The notes beneath the pieces were generated by a model, which was given only the letters and a program-made list of their open reading frames with translations, did not search any database and was not told the origin of the DNA. From Burkholderiaceae bacterium 26 (GTDB lineage: Bacteria; Pseudomonadota; Gammaproteobacteria; Burkholderiales; Burkholderiaceae), in contig JYOB01000014.1 of NCBI GenBank assembly GCA_000955795.1, positions 326,514 through 390,513 on the forward strand: a DNA stretch of 64,000 nt. The letters are read 5' to 3'. How positions within the stretch are numbered: the first letter of the stretch is position 1; each line of letters starts with the position of its first letter. The position numbers and the translations under genes are program-made. Below are positions 51,941 to 61,654 of this stretch, piece by piece.

Positions 51941-54163
51941 ATGACCGCCGCCAGCCTTGCCGACGTGACCTCCACCGATCTCGATATCAGCGGGATGACG
52001 TGTGCTGCCTGTGCAGGCCGTGTCGAACGTGCCTTGCGCGCCGTGCCTGGGGTGACCGAAGCCAGCGTGAATCTCGCGACCGAGCGCGCCCGCGTGCAGG
52101 GTGGCGCCGCCAGCGATGCACTGATCGCCGCTGTGACGGACGCCGGCTATGAGGCGCGCGTCGCTTCCGACGAAACCGCCGCCCCTGCTGCTGCGGAACC
52201 CGACTTCTGGGAAGGCGCCGGCCCCGTGTGGATTGCTGCCGCACTGTCCGTGCCGCTCGTACTGCCGATGATTGCCGGCTGGCTCGGCAGTGACTGGATG
52301 TTGCCCGCCTGGGCGCAATGGCTCTTGGCGACGCCGGTGCAGTTCGTGATCGGCGCGCGCTTCTACAAGGCGGGCTGGAAGGCGGTACGCGCGGGTGCCG
52401 GCAATATGGATCTGCTGGTCGCGCTCGGCACATCGGCGGCGTATGGGCTGTCGCTGTGGCTGTGGGCGCGCGCGGGAGCGGACGGGATGCACCATGAGCC
52501 GCACCTGTACTTCGAAAGCGCGGCCGTGGTCATCACGCTGGTGCGGCTTGGCAAGTGGCTGGAAGTGCGTGCAAAGCGCCAGACCGCGCAGGCCATCCGC
52601 GCGCTGCAGGCGCTGCGCCCCGATACCGCTCGTGTGCGCGGCGCCGATGGCACGCTGCGCGATACCCCCGTGGCCCAGGTGCGCGTGGGCGATGTGGTGT
52701 CTGTGCGTGCCGGGGAACGCATTCCCGTAGATGCGGTGGTGCTGGAAGGCGCGAGCCACGTCGATGAATCCATGCTGACTGGTGAGAGCCTGCCCGTGCC
52801 CAAGCATGAAGGCGACCGCGTGACCGCCGGCGCGATCGCCACCGATGGCGTGCTGCTCGTGCGCACCACGGCGATCGGCGCAGACACTATGCTCTCGCGC
52901 ATCATCCGCCTCGTCGAAGACGCGCAGGCCGCCAAGCCGCCGATCCAGCAACTGGTCGACCGCGTAAGCGCCATCTTTGTGCCGGCGGTGCTCGTGGCGG
53001 CGTTGCTTACGCTGGCTGGTTGGTTTATCGCTGGTGCGGGGTGGGAGACGGCCATCGTCAACGCCGTGGCCGTGCTGGTGATTGCCTGCCCGTGTGCGCT
53101 GGGTCTTGCTACGCCGTCCGCCATCATGGCCGGCACCGGTGCGGGTGCACGGCGCGGCATCCTGATTGCCGATGCGCAGGCGCTGGAGCGCGCACAGCAA
53201 GTGGATTTCGTCGTCTTCGACAAGACGGGCACGCTCACCGTCGGTCAGCCGCGCGTGACGGCGGTGGAAGCGGCTTCAGGCATCGACGCCGACACGCTGC
53301 TCGATCAGCTTGCCGCGCTGCAGGCCGAGAACACGCATCCGCTTGCGCAGGCCACGCGTGAACATGTGAAAGAGCTGGGCCGCGCAATCACGCCCGCACA
53401 ATCGCCGGAAGTGTTGGCTGGCCGCGGTACGCGCGGCATCGTGAATGGCGCATTGCTGCAACTGGGCAATGCGCGGTGGATGGATGAACTGGGGCTGGAT
53501 CGCAGTGCATTGCAGGCGCGTGCCGATGCGCTGGAAGCACAAGGCAATACCGTCTCGTGGCTCGCGCAGGGTGATAAGGGCAGCGCGCAACTGCGGGGCC
53601 TGATTGCATTTGGCGATGCACTCAAGCCGGGTGCCCGGGACGCCGTAGCCTTGCTGCAGGCGCGTGGCGTGCGCACCGCGCTCGTGACGGGCGACAACGC
53701 CGGCGCCGCGCGCAGTGTGGCGCAGGCACTGGGGATCGACGAAGTGGCCGCGCAAGTGCTGCCGCAAGACAAGGCCGCGCGTGTGACGGCATGGCAGCAG
53801 GGCGGCCATGTGGTGGCGATGGTGGGCGATGGCATCAACGACGCGCCGGCGTTGGCGGCGGCCGATGTCGGCATTGCCATGGCCACGGGCACGGATGTGG
53901 CGATGCAAGCCGCCGGTATCACCCTCATGCGTGGCGAGCCGCGTCTGGTGAGCGACGCGCTGGACCTGTCACGCCGCACCGTCGCCAAGATTCGGCAGAA
54001 CCTGTTCTGGGCGTTCATCTACAACGTGGTGGGCATTCCGCTGGCGGCATTCGGCTTGCTGAACCCCACCTTTGCCGGCGCGGCCATGGCGTTCTCCAGC
54101 GTGAGCGTGGTCACCAATGCGCTGATGCTGCGCCGCTGGCGCGCCACCGGAGACAACGCATGA
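51941..54163 (+). CDS. copA: Cu(I)-exporting P-type ATPase CopA
   Basis: 740 aa. One N-terminal HMA domain ([15 protein letters not shown], about 10-75), actuator TGES, membrane metal site ACPCALG (CPC), phosphorylation site FDKTGTLT, the HP pair in NTHPLAQA, and [19 protein letters not shown]. It pumps Cu(I) out of the cytosol. Its stop overlaps the cueR start (ATGA). Confidence 0.96.
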   Translation: MTAASLADVTSTDLDISGMTCAACAGRVERALRAVPGVTEASVNLATERARVQGGAASDALIAAVTDAGYEARVASDETAAPAAAEPDFWEGAGPVWIAAALSVPLVLPMIAGWLGSDWMLPAWAQWLLATPVQFVIGARFYKAGWKAVRAGAGNMDLLVALGTSAAYGLSLWLWARAGADGMHHEPHLYFESAAVVITLVRLGKWLEVRAKRQTAQAIRALQALRPDTARVRGADGTLRDTPVAQVRVGDVVSVRAGERIPVDAVVLEGASHVDESMLTGESLPVPKHEGDRVTAGAIATDGVLLVRTTAIGADTMLSRIIRLVEDAQAAKPPIQQLVDRVSAIFVPAVLVAALLTLAGWFIAGAGWETAIVNAVAVLVIACPCALGLATPSAIMAGTGAGARRGILIADAQALERAQQVDFVVFDKTGTLTVGQPRVTAVEAASGIDADTLLDQLAALQAENTHPLAQATREHVKELGRAITPAQSPEVLAGRGTRGIVNGALLQLGNARWMDELGLDRSALQARADALEAQGNTVSWLAQGDKGSAQLRGLIAFGDALKPGARDAVALLQARGVRTALVTGDNAGAARSVAQALGIDEVAAQVLPQDKAARVTAWQQGGHVVAMVGDGINDAPALAAADVGIAMATGTDVAMQAAGITLMRGEPRLVSDALDLSRRTVAKIRQNLFWAFIYNVVGIPLAAFGLLNPTFAGAAMAFSSVSVVTNALMLRRWRATGDNA

Positions 54164-54612
54164 CTCGCACGGACCTCAACGAGACCCAAGGCCCCGTCAA
54201 CATTGGCGAGGCCGCGAAGGCCAGTGGCGTGTCGGCCAAGATGATCCGCTACTACGAAAGCATTGGCCTGCTGCCGCCCAGCCCGCGCACCGAAGGCAAC
54301 TACCGCATGTACGACGCGCGGGCGCTGCATGTGCTGCGCTTTATCCACAGGTCGCGCTCGCTGGGCTTCTCGCTGGAAGAGATTCGCACGCTGCTTTCGC
54401 TATGGAACGACCGCGAACGCGCCAGTGCCGATGTGAAGGCCGTTACCCTGCGCCACGTGGCGGATCTCGACGCGCGCATCAGCGAACTGCAGAGCATGCG
54501 CGACACGCTCATGACACTCGCCAATGCGTGCCACGGTGATGATCGCCCCGACTGCCCGATCCTCCAGAGCGTGGCCGGCGAGGGTGGTGACACCGACGCG
54601 TGCTGTCACTGA
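54160..54612 (+). CDS. cueR: Copper-responsive MerR regulator CueR
   Basis: 150 aa, the ATG at 54160 overlapping the copA stop. The N-terminal winged HTH has [31 protein letters not shown] after a 12-residue extension, followed by a coiled dimerisation helix. The metal loop [14 protein letters not shown] has the two cysteines of the Cu(I)/Ag(I)/Au(I) group, and CCH is at the end. It activates both promoters at 51834-51910. Confidence 0.93.
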   Translation: MTRTDLNETQGPVNIGEAAKASGVSAKMIRYYESIGLLPPSPRTEGNYRMYDARALHVLRFIHRSRSLGFSLEEIRTLLSLWNDRERASADVKAVTLRHVADLDARISELQSMRDTLMTLANACHGDDRPDCPILQSVAGEGGDTDACCH

Positions 54613-54687
54613 CGGGCCGCTCTACTGACACGGATTGCGACAGGCGGCGTCTATGCCACAATCTGGCAACCCAAGGAGGAGACGCCG

Positions 54688-55557
54688 ATGACGCAAGCCC
54701 CCGCTCAGGCTACCGCCCATCAAGCACTGGAAACCCGCCAGCGCATGAAGGACGGCACTGAACTGCTGGTCCGCACCTGGTTGCCCACGCCTGACATGGG
54801 CGCACCGCGTGGCACCGTCATCCTCGTCCACGGCATGGCCGAACACAGCGGCCGCTATCCGCATGTGGCCAAGGTGCTCACCGACCTGGGCCTGCGCGTA
54901 CGGGCCTTCGACCTGCGCGGTCACGGCAAGAGCGGCGGCCCGCGCATGGCGCTCGACGCGCAGGACAACTACCTCACCGATCTCGCGGAAATCATCGACG
55001 CCGCCGTCGCCGAATGGCACGAGATGCCGTTCGTGCTTGGACACAGCATGGGCGGACTGATCGTCGCGCGCTTCACCACCGCGCGCATCCGGCCCGTGCG
55101 TGGCGTGCTGCTGTCATCGCCCGCGCTGCGCGTGAAATTGCCGCCCGGGGCGGGCATCGTGCGTGGGGTTCTTTCTGCGCTGGCGCCCAAGCTGGCGGTG
55201 CCCAATCCGGTGGACCCGGCCAAGCTGTCGCATGACCCGAGTGTTGCGCCCGCCTATCGAGCAGACCCGCTAGTGCAGGGCACAATCAGCGCATCATTGC
55301 TGGAGTTCATGCTCAATGCGATCACGCAGGCACAGCAGGACGCGCCGCGCCTGGAAGCGCCGATGCTGCTGATGGCCGGCGGCGCGGATTCGATTGTCGA
55401 TCCGTCAGGCAGCCGGGATTTCTATGCGAATGCGCCCGAGGATCTGCGGACCTTGGCGTGGTTCGACCATGGCTATCACGAGATCTTCAACGAAGCCGAA
55501 CCGCTGCGTAGTGAGGTGTTTGGGAAGATGACGGAGTGGCTCCGTAGCCGGATTTGA
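54688..55557 (+). CDS. Lysophospholipase / monoacylglycerol-lipase-like hydrolase
   Basis: 289 aa. VILVHGMAEHSGRYPHVAKV, nucleophile VLGHSMGGLIVARF, acid near GGADSIVDPSGS and His in DHGYHEIFNE form a complete Ser hydrolase triad of the Hydrolase_4 type. It likely hydrolyses lysophospholipids or monoacylglycerols. No signal peptide. Single-gene unit preceded by AAGGAGGAG. Confidence 0.9.
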   Translation: MTQAPAQATAHQALETRQRMKDGTELLVRTWLPTPDMGAPRGTVILVHGMAEHSGRYPHVAKVLTDLGLRVRAFDLRGHGKSGGPRMALDAQDNYLTDLAEIIDAAVAEWHEMPFVLGHSMGGLIVARFTTARIRPVRGVLLSSPALRVKLPPGAGIVRGVLSALAPKLAVPNPVDPAKLSHDPSVAPAYRADPLVQGTISASLLEFMLNAITQAQQDAPRLEAPMLLMAGGADSIVDPSGSRDFYANAPEDLRTLAWFDHGYHEIFNEAEPLRSEVFGKMTEWLRSRI

Positions 55558-55655
55558 TCTTTTTGAAACCCCATCCGTCTTGCATGTGTGGACCGTGTAG
55601 TTTCGCTAGCCCAAGCGACGCACGTTTGGAACGGAGCACGTAAGCGCAACTGCTC

Positions 55656-56249
55656 TTAGTCGCATGGCTTGTCTCCCGAATACGACTCGACGATTTGCCC
55701 CGCCAGATTGTCTTGGGCTCTCGCTTGAGCATGCAGCCGGTCACGGGTATTGAGGTACATCGCGTGAACGTCCTTGGTGGCATCCAGCCATGGGCGTCCG
55801 AACTCGCTGCGAGCGCAGGCGAAAGAGCGCCATAGTTCTCGTGCAGCGAGCTGAGCCCGTTCTGGGGTTGTGGCTGTCAGCATGAAGTTCTGCTGGGCTT
55901 TTGCGTACTGCATCATTGCTGCCCGTTGTGCCGGATTCGGATACGTTTTCTCGATGTACTGCTCGACGTCGTCGCGTATGCCGTTCTTATTGGCGTCGAT
56001 GCCGGCGACGGAAGCGTCGAAATCCCTCGATTTCACGCCGGGGCGGCCGGCCTGATTTTCGACCGCGCCAATCTGTGGGTTCAGTACCGAACTCTTGTTG
56101 GCTTGAGCGGCGCTGGATGTTGTTGGTACGTTGCTCGTTGTTGCGCCGGTTACCTGGTTCCGAGCATCGCCCTCGCTTCGGGATGAGAAAGACCACCAAG
56201 CAGCGGCTACTGAGCACACGGCAACCGAGGCCACGATTCTTGCCTTCAC
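55656..56249 (-). CDS. Hypothetical exported protein with EF-hand-like loop
   Basis: 197 aa. An N-terminal signal/anchor (KARIVASVAVCSVAAAWW) is followed by a disordered Ser/Thr/Asn region. The calcium-loop pattern GIDANKNGIRDDVEQYIEKT (about 84-103) comes next, then a helical domain with CARSEFGRPW. The D-x-N-x-N-G-I-x-D-D-V-E spacing is a convincing Ca2+ loop. Family not recognised. Confidence 0.75.
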   Translation of the reverse strand: MKARIVASVAVCSVAAAWWSFSSRSEGDARNQVTGATTSNVPTTSSAAQANKSSVLNPQIGAVENQAGRPGVKSRDFDASVAGIDANKNGIRDDVEQYIEKTYPNPAQRAAMMQYAKAQQNFMLTATTPERAQLAARELWRSFACARSEFGRPWLDATKDVHAMYLNTRDRLHAQARAQDNLAGQIVESYSGDKPCD

Positions 56250-56671
56250 ATCTCCCCCTTTTGCGGGGCGATTGGCTCATCGCCCGCGCTGGACTTTTAT
56301 TTGAATGCGTTTCTGGAACGTAGGAAAAGGGGCAGGTGGGTGCAAGTCGGGCGTGCGAAATTTCGCTGAGCATTGGCTTATATCCGGCAAGGCAAGGCTG
56401 CCGCATCCAGCTTGCCGTGGGCCTCGCCGTGACGTTGTCCCGCAGGCGCAGTGCGGCGTCCGCCAAGATCCCCCCGACTACGAGGAAGAGTGCAAGGACA
56501 TCGGAGACGTATTCCAGCGAAGGCTGCTTAAGCGCCCCGCATCGCCTTTGGTGACCAGCCTCAACGCTGTACCGAGACGGTGGCAGGCGAATCCGTGCAC
56601 AATGGCTTTTCGCCGGTGGGATGGAGCCGCAGCCTTAGCAAACCAACAAGGTGGCCGTTCCTGCAAGATGG
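56250..56671. other. Intergenic region without a supported gene
   Basis: Open frames exist on both strands, and a minus frame near 56250-56540 has a hydrophobic stretch (DVLALFLVVGGILADAAL). None has a ribosome-binding site, conserved character or a coherent start. It may be a decayed gene. Confidence 0.4.
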
Positions 56672-56768
56672 CGCTTTTCTTTGCTTACGTTTTTTGGCAA
56701 AGATATAGAAAGTGAGTTAGCTCGGCAGGACATGAAACGAGGGTTGCACCACAACAATAAAAACCAAT
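56672..56768. repeat. Hairpin-containing intergenic repeat, copy 2 (diverged)
   Basis: Starting at GCGCTTTTCTTTGCTTACG, it aligns with 424-520 through TTTGGCAAAGA...GAAAGTGAG...CGGCAGGACATGAAACG...ACCACAAC, with roughly 70% identity by eye. It lies just upstream of the GMC oxidoreductase gene. Confidence 0.6.
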
Positions 56769-56795
56769 AACACCAAGGAAAAGAAGCACGGAGAC

Positions 56796-58430
56796 ATGGA
56801 AACCTACGACTACATCATCATCGGTGCAGGCTCCGCAGGCTGCGTCCTCGCCAACCGCCTGACCCGCGACCCCGACGTCTCCGTGCTGCTGCTGGAAGCG
56901 GGCGGCAAGGACGATTACCACTGGATCCACATCCCCGTCGGCTATCTGTATTGCATCGGCAACCCGCGCACGGATTGGCTCTATCGCACCCGCGAAGAAC
57001 CAGGCCTGAACGGCCGTTCGCTTGGTTACCCGCGTGGCCGCGTGCTGGGTGGTTGCTCGTCGATCAACGGGATGATCTACATGCGGGGCCAGCGCGAGGA
57101 TTACGACGGCTGGGCCGCCATGACCGGCGACGAATCATGGAAGTGGGATGCCGTGCTGCCACTGTTCAAGACCAGCGAGAACCATCACGGCGGCGCGAAC
57201 GCATGGCACGGCGCGAACGGCGAATGGCGCGTCGAGCCGCAACGCCTGCACTGGCAGGTGCTGGAGACGTTCATCGAGGCGGCCGTGCAGGCGGGCATTC
57301 CGCGCACGAGCGATTTCAACCGCGGCGACAACTTCGGCGTCGGCTACTTCGAGGTCAACCAGAAACGCGGCATCCGCTGGAACACGGCCAAGGGTTTTCT
57401 GCGCCCGGCATCGCAGCGGCCGAACCTGACGATCGTCACGGGCGCGCAGGTGCGGGCGCTGACGTTTGATGGCAAGCGCTGCACCGGCGTGACGTATCGC
57501 GGGGCAGGGCAGGACTACACGGTGGCCGCGCGCGAAGAGGTGATTCTTTCGGCTGGCGCGATCAACTCGCCGCAGTTGCTGGAGCTGGCGGGCATCGGCC
57601 AACCGGAGCGTCTGCAAGCGCTTGGCATTCCGGTGCGCCACGCATTGCCGGGGGTGGGAGAAAACCTGCAGGACCATCTGCAACTGCGCAGCGTGGTCAA
57701 GGTAAACGGCGTGCCCACGCTTAACACGCGCGCTTCCAAATGGTGGGGCAAGGCGCTCATCGGCATGCAATACGCGTTCAACCAGAGCGGGCCGATGAGC
57801 ATGGCGCCGTCACAACTGGGCGTGTTCGCGCGCTCGAATCCGCACGTATCGCGGCCCGATGTGGAGTATCACGTGCAGCCGCTTTCGCTCGACAAGTTTG
57901 GCGATCCGCTACACGCGTTCAATGCGTTTACGGCGAGCGTGTGCAACCTGCGGCCGACCTCGCGCGGCACGGTGCATGTCACATCCGCCGACCCGTTTGC
58001 TGCGCCGAGCATCGCGCCGAACTACTTGTCCACAGAGGAAGACCGCAAGGTCGCGGCGGATTCGCTGCGGCTCACGCGCCGCATCGTTGCGCAGCCGGCC
58101 TTGGCGCAATACCGGCCGGAGGAGTACCTGCCTGGCGCGGCGTTCCAAACTGACGAGGAACTCGCCCGCGCCGCTGGCGAGATTGGCACGACCATCTTCC
58201 ACCCGGTCGGCACGTGCCGCATGGGGCGCGCTGATGATGCAAACGCGGTGGTCGACGCGCAACTGCGCGTGCGCGGCATCGAGGGGCTGCGAGTGGTCGA
58301 CGCGTCCGTCATGCCGACGATTACTTCAGGCAATACCAACTCACCGACGATCATGATTGCGGAGAAGGCGAGCGAGATGATTCGTGCCGCGCGCAAGGCC
58401 CGTGCACGCGGTGAGGCCGTGCCAGCCTGA
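56796..58430 (+). CDS. GMC family flavin oxidoreductase (choline-dehydrogenase-like)
   Basis: 544 aa. The FAD motif IIIGAGSAGCVLANRLT is at residues 6-22. GMC signature 1 is GRVLGGCSSINGMIYMRGQ and signature 2 is LSAGAINSPQLLELAGIG. The C-terminal catalytic region is FHPVGTCRMG and VVDASVMPTITSGNTNSPT. It oxidises a primary alcohol of unknown identity. No betaine genes are nearby, so choline is uncertain. AAGGAAAAG precedes the ATG. Confidence 0.92.
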   Translation: METYDYIIIGAGSAGCVLANRLTRDPDVSVLLLEAGGKDDYHWIHIPVGYLYCIGNPRTDWLYRTREEPGLNGRSLGYPRGRVLGGCSSINGMIYMRGQREDYDGWAAMTGDESWKWDAVLPLFKTSENHHGGANAWHGANGEWRVEPQRLHWQVLETFIEAAVQAGIPRTSDFNRGDNFGVGYFEVNQKRGIRWNTAKGFLRPASQRPNLTIVTGAQVRALTFDGKRCTGVTYRGAGQDYTVAAREEVILSAGAINSPQLLELAGIGQPERLQALGIPVRHALPGVGENLQDHLQLRSVVKVNGVPTLNTRASKWWGKALIGMQYAFNQSGPMSMAPSQLGVFARSNPHVSRPDVEYHVQPLSLDKFGDPLHAFNAFTASVCNLRPTSRGTVHVTSADPFAAPSIAPNYLSTEEDRKVAADSLRLTRRIVAQPALAQYRPEEYLPGAAFQTDEELARAAGEIGTTIFHPVGTCRMGRADDANAVVDAQLRVRGIEGLRVVDASVMPTITSGNTNSPTIMIAEKASEMIRAARKARARGEAVPA

Positions 58431-58675
58431 CGCCGGCTCCGATGCCGATGACACGGGCGTGACACACCGCCCGTGTCATATGAATACGCAATCCGCATTG
58501 CCCCGATAGGTAACTCTACGTAACGTCCTCCTGTGAGGCGGAAAGCCAATACCGGTGCGGGTTTCCGGGGCGTAAGCGGGGTGTAATCGTCTCGGTAAAA
58601 ACCCCGATGTTTTGCAACGCAACAGCCGTTGACAATCATCCGCACCATAAAAAGGGCGGGAGACAAGAGGGAATC
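58431..58675. promoter_or_regulatory. liv operon leader region
   Basis: 245 bp with no gene. TTGACA at 58629-58634 and a repeated TACGTAACG/GTAACTCTACGTAACG segment near 58507-58525 may belong to the liv promoter. Confidence 0.35.
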
Positions 58676-59446
58676 ATGGCGCAGGACATCATTCTCGAAA
58701 CGCGCGGACTGACCAAGGGCTTCAAAGGCTTTACCGCCGTGTCCGACGTCAACTTGCGCGTGCAGCGTGGGTCCATCCATGCGCTCATCGGCCCGAACGG
58801 TGCCGGCAAGACGACCTGTTTCAACCTGCTGACCAAATTTCTGGTGCCCACGCGCGGCACGATTCTGTTCAACGGCGCCGATATCACATCGGAAAAGCCG
58901 GCACAGATTGCGCGCCGCGGCGTGATCCGCTCGTTTCAGATCTCCGCCGTGTTTCCGCATCTGACGGTGATGGAAAACGTTCGCGTTGGGTTGCAACGGC
59001 AGCTCGGTACGGCGTACGCGTTCTGGCGCAGCGAGCAGTCGCTCAACAGGCTGAACGCGCGTGCGATGGAGCTGCTCGAGCAGGTGGGCCTGACGGAGTT
59101 CGCGCACACCGTGACGGTGGAGCTGCCTTACGGCCGCAAGCGCGCGCTGGAAATTGCCACCACGCTGGCGATGGAGCCGGAGCTGATGCTGCTCGACGAG
59201 CCCACGCAGGGCATGGGCCACGAAGACGTGGACCGTGTGACGGAGCTGATCAAGCGCGTCGCGCAGGGCCGCACGATCCTGATGGTCGAACACAACATGA
59301 ACGTGGTCTCGTCCATCGCCGACAAGATCACGGTGCTGCAGCGCGGCCAGATCCTGGCCGAAGGCCCGTACGAAGACGTCTCGAAGAACCCGCAGGTGAT
59401 GGAGGCCTATATGGGCACCGCCGATGCGGCGCTGGAAGGCCATTGA
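58676..59446 (+). CDS. livG: Branched-chain amino acid ABC transporter ATPase LivG
   Basis: 256 aa from the ATG at 58676 (GAGGGAATC upstream). Walker A GPNGAGKTTCFNLLT, Walker B LMLLDEPTQGMG, H-loop VEHNMNVV. The signature region is degenerate (LPYGRKRALEIATTLA, with LPYG in place of LSGG), which is common in LivG proteins. First gene of the liv operon. Confidence 0.93.
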   Translation: MAQDIILETRGLTKGFKGFTAVSDVNLRVQRGSIHALIGPNGAGKTTCFNLLTKFLVPTRGTILFNGADITSEKPAQIARRGVIRSFQISAVFPHLTVMENVRVGLQRQLGTAYAFWRSEQSLNRLNARAMELLEQVGLTEFAHTVTVELPYGRKRALEIATTLAMEPELMLLDEPTQGMGHEDVDRVTELIKRVAQGRTILMVEHNMNVVSSIADKITVLQRGQILAEGPYEDVSKNPQVMEAYMGTADAALEGH

Positions 59447-59549
59447 GGCTATTGAGGCCACTGATCGACGCCGATCGATCACGCGACGCGGCTGCGTGCC
59501 GCGTATCAAACGTAAGCGAACGCTAGACCCGAACACACGAGAACACTGA

Positions 59550-60290
59550 ATGAGCACGCCCGCGCTCCAGATCAAGGACCTGCACGCCTGGTACGGCGAA
59601 TCGCACATCCTGCATGGTGTCGACCTGACCGTGAACCGCGGCGAGGTCGTCACGCTGCTCGGCCGCAATGGCGCGGGTCGTACCACCACGCTGCGCGCCA
59701 TCATGGGCCTGGTGGGCACGCGCAAGGGCTCCATCGTCGTGCATGACGCAAGCGGGGCGGGCGTAGAAACGATCGACCTGCCCACGCACAAGATCGCCCA
59801 TTGCGGCATTGGCTACTGCCCAGAAGAGCGCGGCATTTTCTCGAGCCTGTCGTGCGAAGAGAACCTGATGCTGCCGCCGGTATTGAAGGGCCAGGTGGCC
59901 AAGACCGGCAATGCCGGCATGAGCATCGACGAGATCTACGAGATGTTCCCGAACCTGGCCGAGCGCCGCCAAAGCCAGGGCACGCGCCTGTCGGGGGGCG
60001 AGCAGCAGATGCTGGCGGTTGGGCGCATCCTGCGCACCGGCGCGAACCTGTTGTTGCTCGATGAGATTTCCGAGGGACTGGCCCCGGTGATCGTGCAGGC
60101 GCTGGCTCGCATGATCCTGATGCTCAAGAAGCGCGGCTACACGGTGGTGATGGTGGAGCAGAACTTCCGCTTTGCCGCGCCGCTGGCAGACCGCTTTTAT
60201 GTGATGGAACATGGCCGCATCGTTGAGCGCTTCGAAGCGGCGCAGTTGCAGGACAAGATGCCGGTGCTGCACGAGCTGCTCGGCGTTTAA
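59550..60290 (+). CDS. livF: Branched-chain amino acid ABC transporter ATPase LivF, Walker A Arg variant
   Basis: 246 aa. Signature RLSGGEQQMLAVGRIL and Walker B LLLLDEISEGLAPV (the Ser variant of EPSEG). The P-loop reads GRNGAGRTTTLRA: the normally invariant Lys is Arg, encoded by CGT at about 59688. LivG retains its Lys, so ATP hydrolysis may be asymmetric. I believe this variant recurs in related Burkholderiales LivF proteins, but I cannot verify that here. Confidence 0.92.
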   Translation: MSTPALQIKDLHAWYGESHILHGVDLTVNRGEVVTLLGRNGAGRTTTLRAIMGLVGTRKGSIVVHDASGAGVETIDLPTHKIAHCGIGYCPEERGIFSSLSCEENLMLPPVLKGQVAKTGNAGMSIDEIYEMFPNLAERRQSQGTRLSGGEQQMLAVGRILRTGANLLLLDEISEGLAPVIVQALARMILMLKKRGYTVVMVEQNFRFAAPLADRFYVMEHGRIVERFEAAQLQDKMPVLHELLGV

Positions 60291-60365
60291 GGTGTTTTCC
60301 CGATCGATTTGCAAGACCCTTGCGCCAGCCTGATCCGCGGCGCGTACGACACAGGAGACAAGACC

Positions 60366-61574
60366 ATGACACTCAAGAAGCTGGCTGGTGCATTGATGGC
60401 GGTAGGGCTGGGCGCGGCAGCATTCGGCGCGCACGCACAGGTAAGCGGCGACAAGGTGAAGATCGGCTACATCACCGATCTCTCGGGTCTGTATGCCGAC
60501 ATCGACGGGCAGGGCGGTGTCGAGGCGGTCAAGATGGCGATCGAGGATGCGGGCGGCAAGGTGCTCGGCAAGCCGATCGAACTGGTGACGGCTGATCACC
60601 AGAACAAGGCCGACATTGCCGCTTCGAAGGCGCGCGAGTGGATGGACCAGCAAGGCCTGGACATGCTGCTGGGCGGCACGAACTCCGCCACGGGCCTGGC
60701 CATGAACAAGGTGGCTTCCGAGAAGAAGCGCGTGTTCATCGACATCGGTGCCGGCACGGCGCGCCTGACCAACGAAGAGTGCACGCCGTACACGATCCAC
60801 TATGCGTATGACACCGTGGCGCTGGCCAAGGGCACGGGCAGCGCGGTGGTCAAGCAGGGCGGTAAGTCGTGGTTCTTCCTGACCGCTGATTACGCCTTCG
60901 GCCACTCGCTGGAGAACGACACGACGGCCGTGGTCAAAGCCAACGGCGGCACGGTGGTGGGTTCGGTCAAGCACCCGCTGTCGGCGTCGGACTTCTCTTC
61001 GTACCTGCTGCAGGCACAGGCATCCAAGGCGCAGATCCTGGGTCTGGCCAACGCTGGCGGCGACACGATCAACTCGATCAAGGCGGCCAAGGAATTCGGC
61101 ATCACCAAGACGATGAAGATCGCCGGCCTGCTGATGTTCATCAACGACGTGCACAGCCTGGGCCTGCAGACGGCCGAAGGCCTGCTGATGACCGACAGCT
61201 GGTACTGGGACATGAACGACGCCACGCGCAAGTTCGCCAACCGCTACTTCATGAAGATGAAGAAGATGCCGAGCAGCCTGCAGGCGGCGGACTATTCGGC
61301 GGTGTCGAACTACATCAAGGCCGTGGCGGCTGCCGGCACGGATGATCCGGACAAGGTCATCGCGCAGCTCAAGAAGACCAAGATCGACGACTTCTACACG
61401 AAGGGCTACATCCGCCAGGACGGCCGTGGCATCCACGACATGTACCTGCTGCAGGTGAAGACGCCGGCCGAATCGAAGAAGCCGTGGGACTACCTGAAGG
61501 TCGTGGCGACGATCCCGGGCGAACAGGCCTTCACCACGCCGGCCGAGTCGAAGTGCTCGCTGATGAAGAAGTAA
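60366..61574 (+). CDS. livK: Branched-chain amino acid-type ABC substrate-binding protein
   Basis: 402 aa from the ATG at 60366 (ACAGGAGAC upstream). The signal peptide (LAGALMAVGLGAAAFGAHA) is followed by VKIGYITDLSGLYADIDGQGGVEAVKMAI, the periplasmic-binding-protein type I pattern (peripla_BP_6). It binds amino acids, amides or related ligands. Central gene of the operon and probably its most abundant product. A small hairpin (GATGGC-GGC-GCCATC, 61608-61622) follows. Confidence 0.93.
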   Translation: MTLKKLAGALMAVGLGAAAFGAHAQVSGDKVKIGYITDLSGLYADIDGQGGVEAVKMAIEDAGGKVLGKPIELVTADHQNKADIAASKAREWMDQQGLDMLLGGTNSATGLAMNKVASEKKRVFIDIGAGTARLTNEECTPYTIHYAYDTVALAKGTGSAVVKQGGKSWFFLTADYAFGHSLENDTTAVVKANGGTVVGSVKHPLSASDFSSYLLQAQASKAQILGLANAGGDTINSIKAAKEFGITKTMKIAGLLMFINDVHSLGLQTAEGLLMTDSWYWDMNDATRKFANRYFMKMKKMPSSLQAADYSAVSNYIKAVAAAGTDDPDKVIAQLKKTKIDDFYTKGYIRQDGRGIHDMYLLQVKTPAESKKPWDYLKVVATIPGEQAFTTPAESKCSLMKK

Positions 61575-61654
61575 AAGCGTAGGCAATCCGGCGTCGCTGT
61601 CCGTGTGGATGGCGGCGCCATCAACGTTGTGCTGGTGTTCTTTCCCTGACCGCG

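Noticed and set aside
56305-56715. 136-codon plus-strand frame before the GMC oxidoreductase
   Set aside because: Runs into the dispersed repeat, lacks a ribosome-binding site and has no recognisable character.
59523-61586. Minus-strand frame of nearly 690 codons opposite livF and livK
   Set aside because: Spans two well-supported genes and the gap between them; no conserved motif.
61608-61622. GATGGC-GGC-GCCATC hairpin between livK and livH as a terminator
   Set aside because: The stem is only six bp with a 3-base loop and no T-run; at most a processing or pausing site.
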